Source: WFZT01 sp964571845 (GTDB lineage: Bacteria > Hydrothermota > Hydrothermia > B15-G9 > WFZT01). Taken from it: DNA of 11,204 bases. Of the stretch, positions 1 to 6,022 are shown piece by piece. The position numbers and the translations under genes are program-made. The notes below the pieces were generated by a model. It was not told where the DNA came from. It searched no databases and saw only the letters and a list, made by a program, of their open reading frames with translations. Position 1 is the first letter of the stretch. The number at the start of each line of letters is the position of its first letter. Location: NCBI GenBank assembly GCA_964571845.1, contig CAZNDM010000014.1:1-11204 (forward strand), read 5' to 3'.

Positions 1-50
1 CACATTTTCCAAACTTCTTCCCATTCCATGGGGGATCGTCCTTAATACCC

Positions 51-298
51 CTCCCCCGCAAAGCTCTGCTTTGCGGGGGAGAATAAAGGAGGGGGCAGAA
101 AAAGCAGATTTGACAGGGAAAAGCAGAAGGAGGTTTTCTTGCCCTCCCCTCAATCCCCTCCCACTTCGTGGGAGGGGAGTTTGTAGGTGATCCCCTCTCG
201 CAAGGTGGGAGGGGAGGTTGGGGCGACCCCTCCCGCAAGCGGAAGGAGAGTTTGGGTGTGACCACTTCGGCAAAGTGAGAGGGGGGACGGGTGGGAAC
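51..298. repeat. Higher-order repeat copy 1
   Basis: First copy of a ~327-bp-spaced unit. It opens with a perfect 14-bp hairpin (51-64 with 68-81, loop TCT). A non-palindromic core follows (about 88-154) that contains TTGACA at 110-115 and AAGGAGG near 127-133. Then come four ~36-nt palindrome units (155, 191, 227, 262). The order of units and linkers matches copy 2, so the block was duplicated as a whole. The right boundary is approximate because the similarity fades near 290-300. Confidence 0.8.
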
Positions 299-346
299 TC
301 ACCCACAACGAGAGAGGCTGCAGGAATGGATCACCTTTCAACTCCT

Positions 347-363
347 TCCCCACTTCGTGGGGA
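347..363. repeat. Short palindrome between the two repeat copies
   Basis: TCCCCAC-TTC-GTGGGGA is a perfect 7-bp inverted repeat. It is a shortened version of the main palindrome with the same TTC loop, lying in the otherwise more divergent stretch (about 299-377) that joins the two higher-order copies. Confidence 0.75.
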
Positions 364-377
364 GATACCCTCAAACC

Positions 378-626
378 CCTCCCCCGAACCTCGTAGAGGT
401 TTGGGGGAGGATTAAGGAGGGGGCAGAAAAGCAGATTTGACAGGGAAAAGCAGAAGGAGGTTTTACTGCCCTCCCCTTAATCCCCTCCCACTTCGTGGGA
501 GGGGAGATTGTGGGTGATCCCCTCCCGCAAGGCAGGAGGGGAGGTTGGTAGTGACCCCTCCCGCAAGCAGGAGGGCAGTTTGGGTGTGACCTCTCCTGCA
601 AAGAGTGAGGGGGGATGGTGGGTATT
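378..626. repeat. Higher-order repeat copy 2
   Basis: Second copy. It opens with a 15-bp hairpin (378-392 with 396-410, loop GTA, one G-T pair) that differs in sequence from the opening hairpin of copy 1 but keeps its position. The core at 430-464 is identical over 35 nt to 103-137 of copy 1, with a 1-nt indel just before it. Palindromes at 482, 518, 555 and 591 align one-to-one with those of copy 1, including their individual linkers. Confidence 0.8.
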
Positions 627-627
627 G

Positions 628-646
628 CCTCCCACTTCGTGGGAGG
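628..646. repeat. Terminal palindrome unit of the array
   Basis: CCTCCCAC-TTC-GTGGGAGG, perfect 8-bp arms, is the last unit of the array. It is followed by the linker start AGTTTGTT and then AT-rich promoter sequence, so the array stops about 40 bp before the promoter of the downstream gene. Confidence 0.75.
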
Positions 647-690
647 GGAGTTTGTTAATAAATAACCTTCACCATCGAAATTGTCGTATT

Positions 691-720
691 TTGACAGTAT
701 GGCATGGATTGCAATAACAT
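691..720 (+). promoter_or_regulatory. Sigma70-type promoter for the Asp-repeat secreted protein
   Basis: TTGACA (691-696, perfect -35) lies 18 nt before TAACAT (715-720, 4 of 6 bases of TATAAT). It is the only such pair between the repeat array and the start codon at 742. The predicted leader would be only about 15 nt, so the transcript would begin almost at the ribosome binding site. Confidence 0.55.
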
Positions 721-741
721 AAATTAAAAGGAGGTAAATCG

Positions 742-2490
742 ATGAGGATGTTGCTGGCACTTGTAATTGTAGGTATATCAGGGCTTTACGCCCAGTCACC
801 GCACACCTGGACACAGGCTGCCACTGACGGACCCAATGACTACCTGTATGCGGACTCATCTTTCAACCAGTTTGTAAGAGACATGTATGTGGGAAGTGAC
901 CTCGACCAGGATGGTTTACCTGAAATAATCCTTTCAGACTACAAGGACGGTGGAAGAATTCACGTGTTTGAAGTGGTGGGAAACGATTCGATTCAGGAGG
1001 TATGGACATTCCTTGGAGGTACAGGAAATCCCACTTCACAGCCAGCGAGAAGCGTTACAGTAGGAGATCTCGATGGTGATGGTAAAGGTGAGATAATCGT
1101 CGCAATGACAGGAAATTCTGGCGATACCCTCATTGACCATGTTGGTCTCTGGGTCTTCGAATGGGATGGTGTTACAGGAAGCGACAATTATGGAAACAAC
1201 GGACAGCCGAGTGAAAGATACATTGATTTCTTGAGGGAACCTGATGGAACCCTGCCAGATAGGGTCAGATCAGAAGACATTGCTGTTGGCGATTTCGACG
1301 GCGATGGGACTCAGGAAGTCCTCTGGGTTAACAATGCCTCCACCGTGTTTGACAATGCCTATATTTTTTCAATAATTGGAGACATCGGGACAGGGTTTAC
1401 ATCTGTAGCGGTGGAAAAGGTTTTCAGGCGAACCGATTATGGTTTCGGCGGGAGCACAAACGGAGCTTACGGTCCCATGGATCTTGACGGAGATGGTAAT
1501 CCCGAAGGAGTTATCGGAGTGTGGAATGGAGGTGCATTTGCAATATTCGAGGCGGAAGCCCCAGACAGCTATGCCCTCAAATACTATGTTGAAGGACTCG
1601 ATAGCTCCGATCTTTTCCCATGCAACAAAATTTCAGCTATTTATGACTACGATAACGACGGCAAAGATGAATTCTTCTTCTCCGGTGAATACCCGGGAAG
1701 CTACAGCCCCTATTTTGCAAGTGGCGTTTACATCGTAAATGTTAACGGATCTGACATTGATTCCAGCACCGTTGAGATTGATACGCTGCCCATTGATAAC
1801 ACTCAATTCGGTCTTGACGGTTTGTCTGTCGGAGATGTTGACAATGACGGAAAATTTGAAATTTATGCACTTTTTTCAATCAACCGTTCAGCAATCTCTG
1901 CAGAGTTTCAGGGTGGAGATGTGACGAATCCCGACGATTACAATGTGGATTTCATTCTGCCTGAGATATTCGCATACGCGGAGACCACCATTGTTGGAAC
2001 AGATACGGTTCTTTACTTCTTCGAACCATCAATTGTTATAAAACCCGGAGATGACCTCGATAACGACGGAAATAAGGAAGTTGTCTTCGAAGTTTATGAG
2101 GGGACGAATAATTACAACTATCCATACCTGCCATGGGCAGAAGGATTTTTGAGGATAGCCGAATATACGCCTACGGGTGTCGAAGAGTGGGTTGTTCTTC
2201 CACCTCGTGGAACAAAACCCGAAATAACCCGCATTGCACCTGATCCGGTTAAAGACTTTGCAAATATTGAGTTCTCCCTGCCCGCAAATTCCCCTGTCAC
2301 GGTCAGGGTCTATGATATTTCAGGTAGAGTGGTAACAACGCTGTTTAGTGGTAATCTTGCAGCCGGGAGACACACACTCAGATGGGATGCAAGAGATAGA
2401 GACGGAATGCCTCTTTCGTCCGGTGTCTATATCATTAAGCTCGACAGCGAAGCAGGGTCTGCAACAAGGAAGGTTATGGTATTGAAGTAA
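742..2490 (+). CDS. Secreted FG-GAP/VCBS-like repeat protein with FlgD-Ig/type IX-like C-terminal tail
   Basis: The 582-residue protein begins with a signal peptide (residues 1-18, cleavage near LYAQ/S) and then carries seven Asp-rich loops: DLDQDGLPE 53-61, DLDGDGKGE 109-117, DFDGDGTQE 184-192, DLDGDGNPE 247-255, DYDNDGKDE 302-310, DVDNDGKFE 365-373 and DLDNDGNKE 438-446. Such DxDxDG loops bind calcium in FG-GAP/VCBS beta-propellers; seven blades would fit one propeller. Residues ~493-582 form a small Ig-like domain (SPVTVRVYDISGRVV, then GVYIIKL and the ending RKVMVLK), typical of FlgD-Ig or type IX sorting domains. It is therefore probably exported or surface-attached. Ligand and function are unknown. 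The start is set by AGGAGGT at 729-735, 6 nt upstream of ATG; a second ATG two codons later is less well spaced. The gene is monocistronic, ending in the hairpin at 2495-2541. Confidence 0.9.
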   Translation: MRMLLALVIVGISGLYAQSPHTWTQAATDGPNDYLYADSSFNQFVRDMYVGSDLDQDGLPEIILSDYKDGGRIHVFEVVGNDSIQEVWTFLGGTGNPTSQPARSVTVGDLDGDGKGEIIVAMTGNSGDTLIDHVGLWVFEWDGVTGSDNYGNNGQPSERYIDFLREPDGTLPDRVRSEDIAVGDFDGDGTQEVLWVNNASTVFDNAYIFSIIGDIGTGFTSVAVEKVFRRTDYGFGGSTNGAYGPMDLDGDGNPEGVIGVWNGGAFAIFEAEAPDSYALKYYVEGLDSSDLFPCNKISAIYDYDNDGKDEFFFSGEYPGSYSPYFASGVYIVNVNGSDIDSSTVEIDTLPIDNTQFGLDGLSVGDVDNDGKFEIYALFSINRSAISAEFQGGDVTNPDDYNVDFILPEIFAYAETTIVGTDTVLYFFEPSIVIKPGDDLDNDGNKEVVFEVYEGTNNYNYPYLPWAEGFLRIAEYTPTGVEEWVVLPPRGTKPEITRIAPDPVKDFANIEFSLPANSPVTVRVYDISGRVVTTLFSGNLAAGRHTLRWDARDRDGMPLSSGVYIIKLDSEAGSATRKVMVLK

Positions 2491-2494
2491 AATA

Positions 2495-2541
2495 AAAAGA
2501 GGGGGGCGGGGGAGCCAAAGGCTCCCCCGCCCCCCTCTTTT
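2495..2541. terminator. Bidirectional intrinsic terminator
   Basis: A perfect 22-bp inverted repeat (2495-2516 with 2520-2541, loop AAA) lies between the convergent stop codons at 2490 and 2551. The stem is A/T at its base and G/C-rich above. On the + strand it runs into TTTT and a further T-rich stretch to ~2552; on the - strand the T run is TCTTTTTATTTTA. Both neighbouring transcription units can therefore end here. Its stem contains GCGGGGGAG, also found in the repeat family at both ends of the window. Confidence 0.92.
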
Positions 2542-2550
2542 AATCTTTTT

Positions 2551-3411
2551 TTAATCTTCCTGAACCACAGTCCTCTTTGGTGGCTTTTTCACACCCGGTC
2601 TTGGATGTGCAGGAATAACTCCAGCTCCTCTTCTCTTCTTCTTAAGTCCAAGCCTGTACTTCAATATTAATCCCTTTAATAGCTGAATAGCCTTTGCAGG
2701 ATCCACACCTTTCGGACAAACTTCAGAACATGCCCCTGCATAATGGCATCTCCAGCATCCGTGCGGATCATCAACAACCATGACTCTTTGTTCAAATCCC
2801 TCATCCCTCGTGTCAACTGAGTACCTGTAAGCCTGAGTTAATGCCTGAGGCCCAAGATATTCAGGATCTGATGCAACAGTGGGACAGGCAGCATAACAGA
2901 GACTACATTTTATGCAGAAAGAGAACTGGGAATAATACTCATGCTCCTCCGGTGTCTGATAATACTCTCCAATGGGATTTTCCTGCTCTTTGACATCCTG
3001 TCTTATGAGATAAGGTTTGATCTTTTTGTGTTTCTCAAAAAACGGTGTGGAATCAGGAACGAGGTCCCTGATATTGTCGAGATTGGGAAGTGGAGCTATC
3101 TCTATAACATCGGACCCGAGCTCAAGAATCTGTGTCATACAGGCCATTCTCGGTTTTCCATTGATGAACATTCCACAAGAACCGCATATACCCATACGGC
3201 AGGAGTAACGGAAGTTAATTGTTCCGTCAAGATCTTCTTTGACATAGAGCAGTCCATCGAGAACGGTCATTCCACGCCAGACCGGAACCTCGTATTCTGC
3301 GTAATAAGGTTTGTTGTCTTTCTCAGGGTCAAATTTCTTGACCTTAAATGTTACCTTTTTTACGATCTCGTCACTTAAAACTTCCTTAATCTGAATTTCC
3401 TTCTGTGCCAT
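2551..3411 (-). CDS. sdhB: Succinate dehydrogenase/fumarate reductase iron-sulfur subunit
   Basis: This 286-residue protein carries electrons between the flavoprotein and quinone through three Fe-S clusters. All ligands are visible: [2Fe-2S] C71, C76, C79, C91 in CRMGICGSCG...MAC; [4Fe-4S] C166, C169, C172 plus C232; [3Fe-4S] C176, C222, C228. C219 is an extra cysteine. The C-terminal motifs CSEVCPKGVDPAKAIQ and the stretch around DPEYLGP resemble E. coli FrdB (from memory) more than SdhB. The protein is longer than the usual ~230-245 residues because of a basic, Pro-rich tail (about 256-280). It is last in the operon; ATG lies 9 nt after AGGAGG, which overlaps the TAG stop of the preceding anchor gene (TAGGAGG, 3421-3427), implying translational coupling. 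Membrane-peripheral, cytoplasmic side. Confidence 0.96.
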   Translation of the reverse strand: MAQKEIQIKEVLSDEIVKKVTFKVKKFDPEKDNKPYYAEYEVPVWRGMTVLDGLLYVKEDLDGTINFRYSCRMGICGSCGMFINGKPRMACMTQILELGSDVIEIAPLPNLDNIRDLVPDSTPFFEKHKKIKPYLIRQDVKEQENPIGEYYQTPEEHEYYSQFSFCIKCSLCYAACPTVASDPEYLGPQALTQAYRYSVDTRDEGFEQRVMVVDDPHGCWRCHYAGACSEVCPKGVDPAKAIQLLKGLILKYRLGLKKKRRGAGVIPAHPRPGVKKPPKRTVVQED

Positions 3412-3420
3412 TTATCAAAT

Positions 3421-3427
3421 CCTCCTA
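3421..3427 (-). promoter_or_regulatory. Ribosome binding site of sdhB fused to sdhD stop codon
   Basis: TAGGAGG on the minus strand: TAG ends the upstream anchor gene and AGGAGG starts within it. Ribosomes finishing sdhD are placed to re-initiate at the sdhB ATG 9 nt downstream. Confidence 0.85.
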
Positions 3428-3712
3428 TGCCATGATTCCGTAATAAATGAAGAACACAAGACCACCGAGGAAAAGGATCCAGGAGATAACCTTCTCGACT
3501 CCGCGTCCAAGGTTGATTTCAAGCAGTACGGATCTCAGTCCGAAAAGTCCGTGATATAGGGCGACAAAAAGCAGGGCTTTGTAGGCGAAACTTGAGAGAT
3601 CAGGAAAACTTGCGAAAGTCCCAAGATGCTGGGCTGAGATGTGAAGACCCAGCAGGGCGAAAATCAAAATCCCTGTTACTATTTGAAAAAGCCAGAGAAT
3701 GGATTCCTTCAT
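3425..3712 (-). CDS. sdhD: Succinate dehydrogenase/fumarate reductase membrane anchor (SdhD-like)
   Basis: This 95-residue protein has three predicted membrane helices (about residues 4-24, 43-65 and 75-93). In helix 2, H54 lies in YHGLFGLRSVLLE, the H-x3-G-x-R pattern of Sdh anchors; H54 corresponds to the heme-ligating position (H71) of E. coli SdhD. Helix 1 ends with H24, and H29 follows. It binds quinone and probably heme b together with SdhC. The start is taken at ATG 3712, not the in-frame TTG at 3718, because AAAGGAGG (3719-3726) abuts the TTG but is correctly 6 nt from the ATG. The ATG is 2 nt after the sdhC stop. Such anchors diverge quickly, so the identity rests on helices, the His motif and operon position. 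Calling it D rather than C is conventional. Confidence 0.88.
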   Translation of the reverse strand: MKESILWLFQIVTGILIFALLGLHISAQHLGTFASFPDLSSFAYKALLFVALYHGLFGLRSVLLEINLGRGVEKVISWILFLGGLVFFIYYGIMA

Positions 3713-3714
3713 TT

Positions 3715-4098
3715 TCAACCTCCTTTGGCAAATCCAATGATGGCGAGGATAATGTAAACTGCACTAAATCCCATGAGAATCCAGAAAAGCGGACGCGTTT
3801 TAACAAGACTTTCAGGCACATAGGGGAATGACGGCAGAGTGGGTCTTCCAACGCCAAAACCGAGCTCTGTTATAATCAGCCTTATTCCGTTCATTGCGTG
3901 ATAGATAAAGGCGAGAACAACAATGAGTTCCCACCACGCCATCCAGGGTCCCTGATGAATGATGTGGGCTATGAGGTAAAAAACGATAATGAGACCGGTG
4001 ATTCGATGAAGGAAATAGGCTTTCTTTTCAAGTCCATACTTCCCACCGGTCCACCAGCCCTTTATACCAATTCTGTTTGGGCGTGCTTTCTTTGCCAT
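3715..4098 (-). CDS. sdhC: Succinate dehydrogenase cytochrome b subunit (SdhC-like membrane anchor)
   Basis: This 127-residue protein has three membrane helices (about 34-50, 57-78 and 103-123) after a basic N-terminus. The motif YFLHRITG (H31, R32) matches the SILHRVSG quinone-site segment of E. coli SdhC; the Arg is kept, but the Ser three residues before the His is Tyr here. H67 in FIYHAMNGIRLIITELG matches the heme b ligand H84 of E. coli SdhC. H45 and H48 at the end of helix 1 are further potential heme ligands, as in anchors that bind two hemes. It forms the membrane domain with the next gene. ATG lies 8 nt after AGGAGG, which overlaps the TAG stop of sdhA (TAGGAGG, 4107-4113). Its TGA stop is 2 nt from the sdhD ATG. 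Confidence 0.93.
   Translation of the reverse strand: MAKKARPNRIGIKGWWTGGKYGLEKKAYFLHRITGLIIVFYLIAHIIHQGPWMAWWELIVVLAFIYHAMNGIRLIITELGFGVGRPTLPSFPYVPESLVKTRPLFWILMGFSAVYIILAIIGFAKGG
3719..3726 (-). promoter_or_regulatory. Ribosome binding site deciding the sdhD start
   Basis: AAAGGAGG inside the 3' end of sdhC. Spacing is 0 nt to the TTG at 3718 and 6 nt to the ATG at 3712, so the ATG is the start. Confidence 0.85.
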
Positions 4099-4106
4099 GT
4101 AAAAAA

Positions 4107-4113
4107 CCTCCTA
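4107..4113 (-). promoter_or_regulatory. Ribosome binding site of sdhC fused to sdhA stop codon
   Basis: TAGGAGG on the minus strand: the sdhA stop TAG overlaps AGGAGG, 8 nt before the sdhC ATG. It is the same arrangement as at the sdhD/sdhB junction. Confidence 0.85.
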
Positions 4114-5838
4114 ATATTTTCTCTCCACCGGTTTCCAGGCAATTATTTTAACGGGGATGTATTCGAGCCTGGGTCCCTCCTCCGTGTAATAAGCAAGTGT
4201 GTGCTTGAGGAAGTTTTCGTCGTCTCTCTTAGGATAATCCCTGCGCGCGTGCGCTCCTCTCGATTCCTTTCTGTGATAGGCGGAAACTGCGACCACCTCC
4301 GCCACATCAAGCATATTCCTGAGCTCAAGGGCATTGATAAGCTGGGAGTTGTAAACTCTGCTGGTATCATCCACCTTGATTTCCTTGTAACGCTCTTTTA
4401 GCTCGCGGATTTTCTCAATTGCCTTCTTGAGTCCTTCCTCGTCTCTGAAGATGTAAACATATTTGTCCATGGTCTCGCGAAGCTCTTTTCTGATCTTGTA
4501 AAGGTTCTCTTTCCCTTTCTTGCCGCGCATGAATTCCATAACAAATTTCTCTTCCTCATCAACATCCTTGCGAGGAATTTCAGGGAACGCCTCACCTTCT
4601 TCTTTCATCACATATCTTGCAGCTGCGTCACCTGTAAATCTGCCATAGGCACTACATTCAGCAGTCGAGTTGGTCCCAAGCCTGTTTGCACCGTGTATGG
4701 ATACACACGCATTTTCACCGGCTGCCCAGATGTTTGGATGATTCGGGCTCTTACCGTTTATATCAACATGGATTCCACCCATCAGGTAATGGGCAACGGG
4801 TCTCACAGGGATAGGCTCTTCAATGGGATCAACACCGATGTATCTCATCGTGACCTCACGAATGAGATGCAACCTCTCGTTAATCCTTCTTGCTCCAAGA
4901 TGTCTGAGATCAAGGAAAACATAGTCGAGGCCGTGTGGTCCTTTCACACCTCTACCCTCAAGGATCTCCGTGTACATGGAGCGTGAGACGATATCTCTCG
5001 GTGCAAGCTCCATCATCCCGGGCGCATATTTTGCCATAAACCTTTCACCGTACTTGTTGAGTAGATATCCGCCTTCACCTCTTGCTGCTTCTGAGAGGAG
5101 AATTCCACTTGGTACCAGACCTGTGGGATGGAACTGAATAAATTCCATGTCCTTGAGAGGAAGGCCGGCACGGTATGCCATGGCAAGACCATCGCCTGTA
5201 ACTGTATGAGAGAATGTTGTAAATGAATAAATTCTACCGGTTCCACCGGTGGCGAGGATGAGGGCTTTGCCCCTGAAGAAATAGAACTCGCCGGTGGAGG
5301 CATCGAAGGCTGTAAAGCCTACAAATTTACCATCCTTTATAAAGATTTTCGTGACAAAGAACTCATCGTATCTTGACCAGTTGTCCCATTTCAGGAGAGT
5401 ATCGTACAGGGTCTGCATCTCAAAGAAACCGGTTTTGTCAGCGGCGAATGTTGCGCGCGGATATGAGTGTCCACCGAACGGGCGCTGGTTGATCTTTCCA
5501 TCCGCTCTTCTTGACCATGGGATTCCCCAGTGATCATAGAGGAGGATTTCTTCTGGCATGGCTTCAACGAATTTGAAGACAGCGTCCTGATCAGCGAGGA
5601 AATCACTACCTTTGACAGTATCCCAGGCGTGGAGCTCGAAGCTGTCGCCCTCCTCCGGCCGCAGAACAGCAGCTGTTCCACCTTCTGCACACACGGAGTG
5701 GGATCTCATAAGCTGGACTTTCGTAACTATACCGACATTAACTTTACCCCTGGAGACACGGAGGACCTCCAGGGCAGCTCTCAGTCCAGCTATACCACTT
5801 CCTAATACCAAGACATCATGATCTATAACCTGTGCCAC
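4111..5838 (-). CDS. sdhA: Succinate dehydrogenase/fumarate reductase flavoprotein subunit
   Basis: This 575-residue protein interconverts succinate and fumarate on a covalently bound FAD. The N-terminal dinucleotide fold VLGSGIAGLRAALE (about 11-24) is followed by MRSHSVCAEGG, where H47 is the expected covalent FAD attachment site. Expected active-site residues are present: H237 in QFHPTG, R281 in APRD, H350 in VAHYLMGG and R386 in HGANRLGTNST; SRGAHARRDYP (526-536) is the C-terminal family signature. Length is normal. Segments such as VFLDLRHLGARR, VDPIEEPIPVRP and the end FLKHTLAYYTEEGPRLEY resemble E. coli FrdA (from memory) more than SdhA, so direction of catalysis is undecided. It is first gene of the A-C-D-B operon. 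Start is GTG at 5838, 6 nt after GGAGG (5845-5849); no ATG fits better. No sdhE flavinylation factor is in the window. Confidence 0.97.
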   Translation of the reverse strand: MAQVIDHDVLVLGSGIAGLRAALEVLRVSRGKVNVGIVTKVQLMRSHSVCAEGGTAAVLRPEEGDSFELHAWDTVKGSDFLADQDAVFKFVEAMPEEILLYDHWGIPWSRRADGKINQRPFGGHSYPRATFAADKTGFFEMQTLYDTLLKWDNWSRYDEFFVTKIFIKDGKFVGFTAFDASTGEFYFFRGKALILATGGTGRIYSFTTFSHTVTGDGLAMAYRAGLPLKDMEFIQFHPTGLVPSGILLSEAARGEGGYLLNKYGERFMAKYAPGMMELAPRDIVSRSMYTEILEGRGVKGPHGLDYVFLDLRHLGARRINERLHLIREVTMRYIGVDPIEEPIPVRPVAHYLMGGIHVDINGKSPNHPNIWAAGENACVSIHGANRLGTNSTAECSAYGRFTGDAAARYVMKEEGEAFPEIPRKDVDEEEKFVMEFMRGKKGKENLYKIRKELRETMDKYVYIFRDEEGLKKAIEKIRELKERYKEIKVDDTSRVYNSQLINALELRNMLDVAEVVAVSAYHRKESRGAHARRDYPKRDDENFLKHTLAYYTEEGPRLEYIPVKIIAWKPVERKY

Positions 5839-5868
5839 TTCAAACCTCCAAGTTATTGATTTTTCAAG

Positions 5869-5898
5869 ATTTTAATGAAATCTGGCACCAACTGTCAA
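5869..5898 (-). promoter_or_regulatory. Sigma70-type promoter of the sdh operon
   Basis: On the minus strand TTGACA (5898-5893, perfect -35) lies 18 nt before TAAAAT (5874-5869, 5 of 6 bases of TATAAT). The transcript would start near 5862, giving a leader of about 24 nt before the GTG start. It is the best promoter match in the window and uses the same 18-nt spacer as the promoter at 691-720. Confidence 0.75.
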
Positions 5899-5915
5899 TG
5901 AAAAAACCTCAATTT

Positions 5916-5929
5916 TGAATAGGTATTCA
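5916..5929. promoter_or_regulatory. Operator-like palindrome upstream of sdh promoter
   Basis: TGAATA-GG-TATTCA has perfect 6-bp arms. It lies 17 bp upstream of the sdh -35 box (5893-5898), where an activator or repressor dimer could bind. The protein is unknown and the assignment rests only on symmetry and position. Confidence 0.35.
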
Positions 5930-6022
5930 TTAGAAAATCTTAAAAATCCTCCACCCCTAAATTTCGAAATGCTAATCGGAAATTTTCTTTGTCCCGAACT
6001 ATTCAGGCACATTGTGTACTGA

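Larger units (their letters stand above)
48..650. repeat. Array of GC-rich palindromes, ~36-nt period, intergenic
   Basis: This gene-free stretch is built from short inverted repeats of the type CCCCTCCCAC-TTC-GTGGGAGGGG. Palindromes begin near 155, 191, 227 and 262 and again near 482, 518, 555, 591 and 628, so the spacing is about 36-37 nt: a ~23-nt palindrome plus a ~13-nt linker. Linkers are related to each other (general form AGnTTGnGGGTGAY), unlike CRISPR spacers. The best copies (155-177, 482-504) have perfect 10-bp arms; others are degraded with G-T pairs or mismatches. Open frames crossing the region are low-complexity products of the repeat. The family is unidentified; REP/MITE-like intergenic element clusters are the closest known category. 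Any role (transcript structure, termination, protein binding) is unproven. Confidence 0.9.

Noticed and set aside
110..138. TTGACA in the repeat core as a promoter
   Set aside because: No -10-like hexamer lies 16-19 nt downstream in either copy, and no gene follows.
155..650. CRISPR array (regular ~36-nt spacing, palindromic repeats)
   Set aside because: The intervals between palindromes are only ~13 nt and are similar to each other; the palindromes are not identical and no cas gene is present.
150..859. Several open frames of 65-162 codons across the repeat array on both strands
   Set aside because: They translate the repeat itself (Pro/Ser- or Gly/Arg-rich, recurring PPTKWEG-type words), lack ribosome binding sites, and one runs into the opposite strand of the real gene at 742.
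2941..3378. Plus-strand open frame of 145 codons
   Set aside because: Antisense to sdhB, whose Fe-S motifs are unmistakable; no ribosome binding site or recognisable domain.
3713..3718. TTG at 3718 as the sdhD start
   Set aside because: AGGAGG directly abuts it; ATG at 3712 has the correct 6-nt spacing.
3898..4401. Plus-strand open frame of 167 codons
   Set aside because: Antisense across sdhC and sdhA, with no ribosome site and no family features.
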